NCBI GenBank assembly: GCA_022453515.1
Contig: JAJNNY010000084.1
Span: 1 to 64,000, forward strand
Length of the DNA stretch: 64,000 bases
Source: Astrocystis sublimbata
Lineage: Eukaryota; Ascomycota; Sordariomycetes; Xylariales; Xylariaceae
Direction: 5' to 3'
Part shown: one piece after another, positions 13,447 to 23,442 of the stretch
Position numbering within the stretch: the stretch's first letter is position 1
Layout: the number at the start of each line of letters is the position of its first letter
Position numbers and translations under genes: made by a program
Notes under the pieces: model-generated
Database searches by the model: none
What the model was told of the DNA's origin: nothing
The model's input: the letters and a program-made list of their open reading frames with translations, nothing else

Positions 13447-14448
13447 TCATGCCTTCGGCTCGTTGCCTAACAACTCGATGTATTGACCGACCGCGCTAAG
13501 GACTATGTCCTCCCACGACCGGAACGTGAAGTTGAAGTGGGACTCGGTCTTACTAGGGTCCCAGAGGATAGGGACAGTCGGCTGGCTGCCCTTGGTGAGA
13601 GCACCACTCTCGACTTCCTTGGGGAAGTGCTTCGTAACCATGTCCCAGGCTTCATCGAAGACATGAGGTATCGCCGCGCCAATGTTTCTGGGAGCGTCGT
13701 CCTCCAGGGCCAGCATGTGTAGCTTTGCCGCATCGCTGACGTGAACGACACCGGCGGGTCTCGGCTCGGGATCATGTCGCCCGGTCATTATGCCGAGTAA
13801 GACAAAGTTGGTGCTCGAGAGGAAGTCCTTGACGGAAAGAGCGCGATCGTCATTCCCAAACACCCAGCCGGGGTAGACGAGATTTACGTCAAAGCTAGGA
13901 TTATTGTTCTTGATGAACAAGTCTGTGGCGTTAGTGACGGCGATCTTGCTGGCCCAATACGCGGGCACCATAGAATCGTACGGGCCTGGCACGTCTGGAA
14001 TGCGGGTGTCAGCGTCGATGGTTCGGGTCAGATCAGGCGGCACAGGACTGTTGCCGTAGACTGATGAGGTGATGACAAGCTTCTTCAACGAAGCCGACTT
14101 GATGGCAGCCTGTAGCATGGCCTTGGCACTCTTGACGTTGGGCTCATAGATGCCAGTGAGCGGGTCCAGGAAAGGCGAGGGGATAGGGGAGGCGACGTGA
14201 ATGATATGGGTGACGTCCTTGACGGCTTCCTCGTAGGCCTTCTCCTCGCAGATGTCGGGCACCTCAACGAAGGAGAGCTTGTCTGTGGCCCCTAGTGCGA
14301 CTATTTTGGGATGCTTGGCTAGAAAGTCTGCCTTGGAGGCAGAGCGAACAGCGGCACGAACCGTCCAGCCATCCTGAAGGGCGTTGAGAAGGACTTTGAA
14401 GCCAATAAGTCCTGTGGCACCAGTAATGAGCAGGGATGGTGAGGCCAT
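13447..14448 (-). CDS. NAD(P)-dependent extended SDR reductase, copy 1
   Basis: Intronless, 333 residues. An extended short-chain dehydrogenase/reductase of the dihydroflavonol-4-reductase / aldehyde (keto) reductase type. The Rossmann loop TGATGLIG lies at residues 9-16, a Ser-rich strand ITSSVYG at about 126 and the catalytic Tyr164-x-x-x-Lys168 in AYWASK. The start is the ATG at 14448, placed directly before the Rossmann strand. The open frame extends 50 codons upstream, but that extension reads as untranslated leader. The gene diverges from the FAD oxidase gene at 15321. A paralogue lies at 19140-20159. The substrate is unknown; reduction of a carbonyl in the local pathway is inferred. 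Confidence 0.85.
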   Translation of the reverse strand: MASPSLLITGATGLIGFKVLLNALQDGWTVRAAVRSASKADFLAKHPKIVALGATDKLSFVEVPDICEEKAYEEAVKDVTHIIHVASPIPSPFLDPLTGIYEPNVKSAKAMLQAAIKSASLKKLVITSSVYGNSPVPPDLTRTIDADTRIPDVPGPYDSMVPAYWASKIAVTNATDLFIKNNNPSFDVNLVYPGWVFGNDDRALSVKDFLSSTNFVLLGIMTGRHDPEPRPAGVVHVSDAAKLHMLALEDDAPRNIGAAIPHVFDEAWDMVTKHFPKEVESGALTKGSQPTVPILWDPSKTESHFNFTFRSWEDIVLSAVGQYIELLGNEPKA

Positions 14449-15320
14449 GGTCAAGAAGGCAAGGACAAGAATAAACTCAAAAGAAAAAACAAGTCTTGTT
14501 GGGGTTGAAGGTCTTGCGATGTAGAGCGCAAGGAGGGGCCTTTGATGATTTGGGTTCAAGGGATGATGATGGATGATGGATGAAGGTAGGGCGTACAACT
14601 AACTGACTGACTATGAGTCTGACAGGTTGTGCCGCCGCGGAGCACACTTATTTATATACAGAAATGGGGCCAAAAGACCTGTTGGTGCAAGGTGAGATCC
14701 TTTGATTTCATGTCGCATTGGCTTGATTGTTCCATACATATTAAGTGTAGGTACCTCCTTCTTCAGTAACAAATCACAAAGTTTGATGCAAATCCAGAGT
14801 CGTATGCCCAGGGTGTGCGTATAGGGCCAGTGAGCTCTCTGGGCGGAGCCTGTAGGAGGTACCTAATTGTACAGTGTAAGCCTGTAAGGCCTAGGTAGGT
14901 AAGTCCCGGTAGCCGGAGTTTGGGGGGCGCTAACAACCTTGGAATACGCTGGCCAGGGTTGGTGGTGGTGGTGTAATACTGGGAAGTAGGTACCTCTAAT
15001 CGAAGTCCCTTAGGTACCAAGCCTCCTGTGCCTGTGGGATAGGTACCCCCTCAGCATCGACTGCCTTGTGCACAGCCCCCTGCATATGGCTGGAGGCCTT
15101 CTTATGTGACGACTCTATCTTTTGAATCAGTATTGAATACGGTAGTGATATTGAGGATTTAAAAGATCCCTGCTCAGAATATCAACTAAGTAGTATAAGT
15201 ATAAGTTAACCAGTCGCAGGAGAAAACGAGCAACGAGCGATGATGGTGCCGACATCGTGATCATCCCCCTACCTAAACTCTAATATCTCTTCTAGAACAC
15301 TGCCAATAATATCTAGTGCC
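14449..15320. promoter_or_regulatory. divergent promoter, SDR copy 1 / FAD oxidase
   Basis: An 872-base intergenic region between two divergent genes. It contains a TATATAAA on the minus strand at 14658..14651, about 205 bases upstream of the SDR ATG. A CCTAGGTAGGT-type motif lies near 14890 and several GGTACC-type sites at 14750-15050. On the FAD oxidase side I see only a HindIII-like AGCTTAAGCTT repeat just inside the coding region. Confidence 0.5.
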
Positions 15321-17289
15321 ATGTACATCTCTTTCCCCCCATACATTCTAAGCTTAAGCTTAAGCTTAGTGCTTGCTTCTCATGCTCATGCCTTCGCCAA
15401 CAACTCGTTCGCTTCTTGCCGCTGCACCTCTAGCGATGCATGCTGGCCATCCTCACGAAAATGGTCCCAGCTCAATGCTACCGTGCATGGTCAATTGATT
15501 GCAGCAGCCCCTTTGGCACGTATCTGCCATGAGCCGGACTACAATCAGACAGCTTGTGAAGCTCTGAGAGAGACATGGCAGTTGCCCGAGACGCAGTAAG
15601 GACTTGTTATGATCCACCAACCTTTCCGAGAATCGTCCTTTATATTACCAAGACACGACTAATTACTTTAATGATCGTGATAGTTTCCCAAACCCCGTTG
15701 AAATCATGTCACCGTTTTGGCAAAACGAAACCTGCCACCCATTTACTGATCCAGCTTCCGCCTGTACGCTTGGGAACTATGTTGATTATACGATCAACGT
15801 AACCTCTGCCGCTGATGTCGTGGCGGGGCTTAACTTCGCTCAGAAAAACAACATTCGTCTTGTTATAAAGAACACTGGGCACGAGTGAGTATTGACCCCA
15901 AGACAGAGTTTTTGAAGAGGCAATAACAAATGTAAAATAGCTATCTAGGAAAGTCGACTGGACGAAACGCCCTCGGACTTTGGACGCACAACCTCGACTC
16001 CATCCACTTCCTTAATTATTCAAGCTCGGCATACAATGGACCGGCTATCAAGATGGGTGGTGAGTAAAGACCTTCTTCATATTGCTCAATCACCGACAAT
16101 TTGAGAATTATTTGCTGACTGCGGTGTGGCAGCCGGAGCTCAAGCTTTCAATGTCTATGGAGCAGCAGCTGCAAGAGGGCTTCGTGTTGTCGGTGGGGAG
16201 TGCCCTACTGTCGGTCTCGCGGGTGGTTACCTGCAAGGCGGTGGCCATTCAGCACTCGGTTCTACATACGGTATGGGAGCCGACCAAGTCCTCGAGTGGG
16301 AAGTTGTCACTGCCAAGGGAAGGCACCTCATCGCATCTCCGCGGCGCAACAAGGACCTCTACTGGGCTCTAAGTGGAGGAGGCGGAGGCACTTACGGCGT
16401 GGTGCTGTCAGTGACTGTTAAGGCCTTCGAAGATGGTGAAGTCGGCGGCGCCCTGATTGAGTTCAACACAGCGGATTCCGAAGACACGGTTTGGAAGGGC
16501 GTCGAAGAACTTCACGCTCAGCTTCCGAGAATAGTCGACACGGGGGCTACAGTGCAATACTGGATCACGAACCACACCTTCGTCAATGCTATTGTTACCT
16601 CTCCCGGGAAAACCCCCGAGGAGGTCACTGCTGTGCTGGAACCTTTCCGATCTAAGCTGAACACTCTCAATGTTCCAAGCACAATGAGTGTCTCTTCATT
16701 CCCTACTTACATTCAACATTTCAATCATTATCTGGGCCCCTTACCCTACGGATTACCCCTGATCAACGTCATCGACGTGTCGCTGGCAGGCCGCATGATT
16801 CCACGATCTGTCGTCCAAAACCCGGATAGCAATGCGAAGCTTATAGATGTACTAAGGACGAGCGTGAACGCAGATCTGGATTTCACAACGGGTGGTGTGG
16901 CCCTCAACGCAGCGCATTCCGTCGCCGGGAACAGCCCGTCCTCGAACGCCGTCCTCCCACAGTGGCGCGATACTATCCTAACCATCCTGGCCTTCTCTCC
17001 GTGGGACTACAAAGGCACCTTCCAGAGCAATGTGGATGCGGAAAGCTTTCTCATTGATGTTATCGTACCGGCTTTGAAAGCCCTTGCACCCGAAGGTGGC
17101 GCGTACTTGAACGAGGCCAACCGACGGCAAGCGGATTGGAAAGAAAGCTTCTACGGTGTCAACTACGAGCGTCTAATCTCCATAAAGAAGGCCCATGATC
17201 CGGATGATCTGTTCTTTGGGCCCACAGCCGTTGGATCCGATGCTTGGGTACTTGAAGACAGTGGAAGGTTGTGTAGGTCACGAGCATAA
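15321..17289 (+). CDS. secreted FAD-linked oxidase (berberine-bridge type), copy 1
   Basis: Predicted CDS join(15321..15595,15684..15884,15941..16059,16133..17289), 583 residues, four exons. Residues 1-24 are a signal peptide (run LSLSLSLVLASHAHA). The FAD-binding PP-loop region carries NTGHDY with His158 and a second motif GGECPTVGLAGG with Cys222, the pair used for bicovalent FAD attachment in BBE/glucooligosaccharide-oxidase enzymes. The C-terminal BBE segment has FYGVNYERLISIKKAHDPDD. Such enzymes oxidise alcohols, sugars or alkaloid C-H bonds with O2. The intron in the GH|D codon is matched in the family. The neighbouring SDR and prenyltransferase genes suggest a tailoring role in secondary metabolism, but a free secreted carbohydrate oxidase is equally possible. 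Confidence 0.87.
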
Positions 17290-19139
17290 AGCAACAGCAA
17301 CAAGGATCAACAAGAAATCAACGCGATCAAGAGTTAATGGAAATGGGGTTTTCAATCGACTTGTTTGGAACATTTTCATCGTATTAAACGTCATATCTCA
17401 AACCAGTGCTGGCGTGCACGAACTAGTCAACCTACTCTACAGTACCCCACTTTGGATAGGAAGCGAGCGTTATTCGGACTATAGTTCCAATACATCACAA
17501 TTTCCTAAGCAAAGGTATTCGATGCCTTACTCAATCAATGTCGTCTTACGTTTGAGGTACTGTGAATGTACGAGCGTTGAGGTCTCCAACATGATCCTGT
17601 CGCTTACTAAGAATATAGGCCGCCATTGAGAAACAGGCCAATCGTGCATGGGAATCGTAGTGTTGCAATAGCGACTGCACGCAGGCCGAGGTGTGAGAAT
17701 GCAACGGCACCCGAGGTGGCCTGATGTTTCGTGTAAGCTGCGAGCGGTAACATGAACGCCACCTCATAGTTACCCCCTTAAAGATGTATCAACCACTACA
17801 CGGCGAGGCTTGGTCGGTGAGACAGTACAGTCTGGGAGGATCTAGATCACCCGATCGCTTTGCGAGCGATGACTTTGCAATTAATGATTACTTAACTAAG
17901 TAGGTCTCATCAATATTTTTTATGCGGGATGATGCGGTAATTATGTTACATCATTCCTATTTAACCTTAACTTTAGTACTACGTCGGTCGGGATTTCCAA
18001 CCTTTTCGTAACATCATGGCTTGGTATGGAAGCAGTGTTTGCAACATCAGAAGCAGGCTGGCTGCATGCAAAATAAACGATAAGCACAGCTTTACCAGGA
18101 CCCTGCAATGGATCCTACCACTACCACGGCAATGCTGGCTATGGTCGGTGTCCGAATGCGACGCGTCATTATTCCACGCAATGAGTACTCCGTAGGTAAG
18201 TAGGTAGGTAACATTGTAAAAAGGCGAAATCTTCGGAGGTGGTAATGCGTATTGCTACCTTTACCATTATGTAGTTCTAAATATACCACCAAAACCCACC
18301 TTGTGTAACACCTATCAACGTTCGAGCCGCGAAGAAGAAAGCTTACAATATACGTGGAATCTTAGTCTTACAATACGCAGTATAGGAAACCATTACAGCC
18401 AACCAACTGTATTTCTGCTGTCAGCTTATGCACAAGACTGATCACCTCATCCAACATCTCATCACCTCATATATTGTCCTCGATCATCTTCGCGGGCCTC
18501 GTTCCTCCCGCCTTTTAAACCCCTGTTAAAGCCCCTGTAAAGCCCCCCTGTTCGTTATAGCGACGCCACCCCGCCATGCCCGAGATGCCTGCGTTACGCT
18601 TCAGCCAACACGCTTGGCGCCGCTTCACGCCCCTCACCCCGAGAGGCGCCACGCATCTGGATGGAACCCCGGTCAGCTGAGCTTTGTTTTCGGAAAGTCA
18701 ACGATATTGGATTTACACTGCGTCGAAATGTCTTTGATGGTATCGTGACACAAAACTGTGTTTGAGTAGGTATCTATAATTACATCGAATCAACATACAT
18801 ACACCCCAGTTATGGTTAAGGCTACATGCACGCGATGGCGTTTGTTCTATGCGATCGCTAGCATTTCATACCCCAGCATACGCGGAGAGATATTGTATTA
18901 ACAGTAACAACCTAGCTTAGGGGCAATTATGGAGTCGCGACTCGCTTCTTCCTTTTCTTCATCTGAACTATTGCCTAGCTATTTGGCTGTCGGTCACATC
19001 ACGTAGAGAATGAACTAAATACATCGTATTGCTCGAGAATGTTTTTGATAAGGAGTGCCTGATTCATGATTGAGCGATCATCTGAACGACCTGTTATGTC
19101 ACTTCCTTCACCTATGCATTCCCCGGTATTGTATCATGA
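17290..19139. other. 1.85-kb spacer between convergent genes
   Basis: No gene supported. It contains the second copy of a 50-base dispersed repeat at 17458-17507. At about 18517-18552 there is a short run of imperfect AAAGCCCCTGT repeats, and near 18195 a TAGGTAAGTAGGTAGGTA motif. Confidence 0.5.
17458..17507 (+). repeat. dispersed repeat, copy B
   Basis: It shares GGAAGCGAGCG and ATAGTTCCAATA with 12451-12500. Copy B lies about 170 bases downstream of the FAD oxidase stop codon. Confidence 0.55.
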
Positions 19140-20159
19140 TCACGCACTGTTGTACCCGATCTTCTCAAGATATTGGCTTGCTACATCAACAACAGCAGTC
19201 TCAAAGGTCTTGAGCGGTCTACCTAGCAACTTCTCGGCCTCGCTCGAGTCGTAGTTGACAGGCAGCGGCGTTACTTTGCCCGGCTTGAATATGCCCGCAG
19301 CAACAGCCTCGGGAAAGGCCTTCTTGACGTGATCGAAGACGGTGTTGTAATCGATCTTGGTCGCAAACCCGAAGTCTCGCGGTCCCGTCTCGGGGTCCAA
19401 GAATGCCACCTTCAGATGGACATCGGCCACGTCATCGATATGAGCAAAGCCGTCATGTAGAGGAAACGGCGGCTCGCCACCGGTCATGGTCATCATGAGG
19501 AAGTTGTTGGAGCTGTTCTGGGCCTGCATCATGGCGGCATCGAGCGCAAGCTCATTCCGGCCGAAAATGTAGCCGGGCACGACATGAGAGATGGTGAAAT
19601 GGGGATTGTGCGTCTTGACGAATCCGTCGGAATTATGAAGCTCGATGATCTTTCCGTAGACGTATGCTTCGAAGACATGGTCGAACTTGGATGGGATGGT
19701 GTCCGGTAGAGGGACGCGGGCAGTTGCCGCGACGGGAGTTTCCGATGGAGGTCCGGGGGGCAGGTTGGACACAATGGAGGAGGTGATGACCACACGCTTC
19801 ACACTAGGCGATTTGAGTGCCGACGCCAATAGCTCCTCAGACATCTTGAGAGTGGGCTGGAACACATCGGCAGTTGGGTCATATGCCGGGTTGGGCACGG
19901 GGGCGCCGGCATGGATAACATGTGTGACGCCTTCCAGCGCGGCATCGAAGGCGCCGTCAGCAGCCAGGTCAGGGATGACGAGCGAGGATAGGCGGTCTTC
20001 GCTGAGCGCCAACTTCTGGACTGCCGGGTTTGAGCTAACCACCAGGGCTTTCGCCTCAGACCGTACAGTATATCGAACTGTATGACCGGCTTCCAAGGCG
20101 GCTAGCAGGACGCGGAAACCGATCAAGCCGGTGGCGCCTGTGATGAGGATGACCGCCAT
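19140..20159 (-). CDS. NAD(P)-dependent extended SDR reductase, copy 2
   Basis: Intronless, 339 residues. It belongs to the same extended-SDR family as the protein at 13447-14448 and aligns over its full length. TGATGLIGFRV opens the Rossmann fold at residue 7, ITSSIVSN follows at about 125, and Tyr166-x-x-x-Lys170 (AYVYGK) is the catalytic pair. The central region GYIFGRNELALD corresponds to GWVFGNDDRALS in copy 1. It diverges from the rhodopsin-domain gene copy 2 at 21601. The start ATG at 20159 immediately precedes the Rossmann strand. The substrate is unknown. Confidence 0.86.
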   Translation of the reverse strand: MAVILITGATGLIGFRVLLAALEAGHTVRYTVRSEAKALVVSSNPAVQKLALSEDRLSSLVIPDLAADGAFDAALEGVTHVIHAGAPVPNPAYDPTADVFQPTLKMSEELLASALKSPSVKRVVITSSIVSNLPPGPPSETPVAATARVPLPDTIPSKFDHVFEAYVYGKIIELHNSDGFVKTHNPHFTISHVVPGYIFGRNELALDAAMMQAQNSSNNFLMMTMTGGEPPFPLHDGFAHIDDVADVHLKVAFLDPETGPRDFGFATKIDYNTVFDHVKKAFPEAVAAGIFKPGKVTPLPVNYDSSEAEKLLGRPLKTFETAVVDVASQYLEKIGYNSA

Positions 20160-21600
20160 GGTGCTGAATCGTATGAGGGAAAGAATGTGGGTGAAGGATG
20201 CGTATTGTTGCGCAGAAGGTAATTAAAGTACCTTCTCGGACGGGTTTCTCAATTGTATCAGCTCAAAGACAAAGAGCTGGAGGAGGGAGACGGTGGTAAA
20301 CAGAAAGAGACCAGGAAACCAACACTTGACTGGATCTCGCGCTCTCGGCACTGCTGAATAGGATCGCGATCCCTTACATACCTAGGTATGCAATGAGTTA
20401 ACGGCCATAAGATGGCCCATGGTTGGCCGCCAGCAGGCAATCGCCAGCCTGATGTGTGACAGACAGACCAGATAGAGCCTTATTTTTACTTTGCTGTGAC
20501 ATTGTAGGATTAATAGGCAGCAAGCACTCCAACACGCCGAGTTGCATGTCTCTTGGCCTGCAGATGCACGGGACAAATGTAATACCAAACAGGAAACCGT
20601 TGGAAACTTGGCGAGGACTGGGAGCCGAGAGAGCACTCTCCACTCCAGGCTGTGGCTGCAGCTGGTCAGCGCTACTTTCTTACTGCAGTCAGTATGCGAC
20701 GATGCGACGATGCGCACACCCGATTGATGAGTACTTGCCCTATCTAGGTAGATACCTAGGCAGACACCTTTGAATGGATGGCTGAGGATGGCCTGGAATC
20801 CTTCTTTCCAACCCCAAGTCTGAGCACTAGAATAAGAAAGGATGGATCATTGTCACCCTGCGAGTCAGACAATATTAAGAGGTAGCATTCGGGTAAGAGT
20901 TCTTAACTGCGATATGTGCCATAGTAGATTGTCTTATAACACAATGCATGCATCATCGTTGTCCATGTCGAAGACCAAGATATCTTGACCGGTCTGCGGT
21001 GCTGCACCGCCTCCGAATGGGTGTGTAAGTGTAAGTGTAAGCACGCAGTATGGAAACGTTCGACGCAAGCATGGCAAGCGAGACAATCTACCCTCAGCTA
21101 CTCCCCCCTACTATACCACCAGCTCAGCTCGTACCAACAAAAAGCAATCATACTATTGGGACTTGCATCTACATCACACTCACACTGCGTGGTAGGGGTC
21201 GTATTCCAGCCATGGTGAGGTGGGCGCCAGTTGACTTTACCCCTGCAAACCAACCCATGATGGCAAGGGTCTTCACATCTAGATGCATAGATTTTCAACT
21301 CAAACCTACAGAGGACCGACTGTGGTCCGATTCCATGTCAGCGCGATCCGTCAGGATCTGTCCGGACTGCAATGCCGTTCCATTTCAGGCCCTGCTACTT
21401 TGTCTGTCTCTGGCTGTAACCAGGTCTTGACCGTCTCACTCCTACGTGAACTCGGTTGAATCATCATCATCGCCATCAGTCTGCACATTTCGATAGTAAA
21501 AAGGTTGAAAACACCATCAAGGCCAAGGCCGCCAACGCCAAACGCACTCGCTCACTCGGAACTCCTACAGACGCACACACATCTGTTGCATCGTTTTGAG
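20160..21600. promoter_or_regulatory. divergent intergenic region, SDR copy 2 / membrane protein copy 2
   Basis: 1441 bases without a supported gene. It carries a TATCTAGGTAGATACCTAGG motif near 20741-20760 and a short GTGTAAGTGTAAGTGTAAGC repeat near 21021-21040. The 80 bases before the ATG at 21601 are rich in CA and look like an untranslated leader. Confidence 0.45.
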
Positions 21601-22924
21601 ATGGACGGTGCATCCCCTCCGACCCCAGCCCAGTTTCCTCCAGGCTATCTGGAGGAGGACCACAGCGGCCGAGTAATCGCAGCTGCCACGACTATCTTGG
21701 TTTTGGCCACTATCTTCTTTGCCTTGCGATTGATTGCACGGAACTTGACGGCAGCGAAACGAGGTTGGGACGATCACCTCTTGATCCCTTCGTATTTACT
21801 CTTGGTAGCACTTATCGCAACTCTCTATGGTACAGCTCATCTCTACCAACTCTTATTCATTCAATTCGTTGTATACATTTCGTTATGCTGACCAATCTCG
21901 CCATGTTCCCACAGTGGACGTTACTCAGGCTGGCTTGGGGCGTCATGCCGCAGCCGTTGTGATGGAAGACCCCAACAAGATAACCACCTTCTTCTTCCTG
22001 CTTTATCTATTAGACTGGTTCTACGTGCCATCTAATATGTTATCGCGAGTCTCGATTGTCATCTTATACCTGCGTATTTTTACCGACAGGTGGGCACGGG
22101 CGGCCTGCTGGGCAGTTATCGCGTTTCTTGTTGCCAACTGCGTCGCTACGACTATCGCCGCTCAGCTCGAGTGCATGCCACTTCAATATACATGGGACAA
22201 GAGCATTCTCAATGGAAAATGTTTCAATCAACTACTTTGGTATAAACTTACCAACTTTCCCAATATCGTGGGCGATGTTTTGGTTTTGTTATTGCCAATC
22301 AAAACGGTTTGGACGATTAAAGCTTCCACTGCACGAAAGGCAGGTATCGCAGCTGTATGCCTTACAGGGAGCATGTAAGTAGCATCTTGCCTCCTCAGGG
22401 TCATGACCCATTACTAACTCATTTCAAATCCAGAGGCATCATAGCTTCTTCTGTACGCACTAGTGTATTTTTCATCAATGCCCATGAGATCTTGACTGAT
22501 CCGACATGTAAGTTCACCGTCCTCGTACTTACTTAGTACTCATCAGGAACCTGCGCGCTTACTCTTCACAGTTGCCGAGGGCGCATTCACATGGACAGCC
22601 ATCGAGTGCGGTCTTTACTTTTCAGCTGCCTGTTTGATAGGACTACGACCGTTATTCACACGCCTTCCGCGCTTTATCAAAGACCGCCTGTCTCATCTCA
22701 CCAACGAGAGCAAGAGCAGCAAAAGCAACACAAGGGACACAGACGAGTTGCGTTTGAACGATTATTACAAAAATCCCTACGACACGGTCCCTGGGGATGA
22801 GGAAGCAGGACAAATACCCCTTGGGTCGGTTGTGTCCAGCGCCCAGTTCTTCAAGCACGACAACGCTACTGGGGGCGGGAACGGGATTCACGTCGAGACT
22901 CATACGAACATCACGCGGACTTGA
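21601..22924 (+). CDS. rhodopsin-domain integral membrane protein, copy 2
   Basis: Predicted CDS join(21601..21829,21915..22374,22434..22507,22572..22924), 371 residues. It is a seven-helix rhodopsin-domain protein. Against the gene at 11198 it conserves the N-terminal PGYLEEDHSGR, RLIARNLTAAKRGWDDH, VTQAGLGRHAA, FYVPSNMLSRVS and WDKSILNGKCFNQLLWY. Intron positions and the 229- and 74-nt exons are identical to copy 1. The C-terminal tail is longer, rich in Ser/Lys, and repeats the RLNDYYKNP pattern (LNRYYKN in copy 1). Its role is unknown. A membrane sensor or transporter-like partner of the neighbouring enzymes is conjecture based only on family habit. Confidence 0.86.
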
Positions 22925-23442
22925 GCGCATGGAAAGTGAAGTTGGCTTGGGGTTGAGTTTCTCTCGTGTAATACTATCCAGCGTAGTGGAATCATTCAAT
23001 ACAGATGTCAAATAACCCTGGCCCATCCCAATGCATTCTATCTTGTGGCTCTGGTTGACCTCACTTCTGTAGTGTAGACAGGACACTTCAAATGGCTTAA
23101 TGAGAGCAGTAACCGGACTGCTAGATTATTCGATGATATATTGAGCTCTCATGAAAGAGCTAGATGTCGCCTGAAGACATGGTCATCTCCAACAAACTGG
23201 CGGTTCTCGTACCATCACCTTCGAGTCCCACAAGCTGGAGAAAATTCTATATTTATCTTCATCTAGGAACCAGAAAATTTGTATTTCCGTGGGATTCGTC
23301 GCGCCCACAAAACATATTGTACGTCTACACGATACTACCTAGTAACTCTGCTCTATGTCATTAGTGCCTTTGTATTTTAGTTCTACCCAACCACAGACCT
23401 CAGAGACCCCAGCTCGATGGTCACCCCTAACTACAACTGACA
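22925..23442. other. spacer between convergent genes
   Basis: 518 bases between the membrane protein and the flavin monooxygenase; nothing recognised. Confidence 0.5.
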
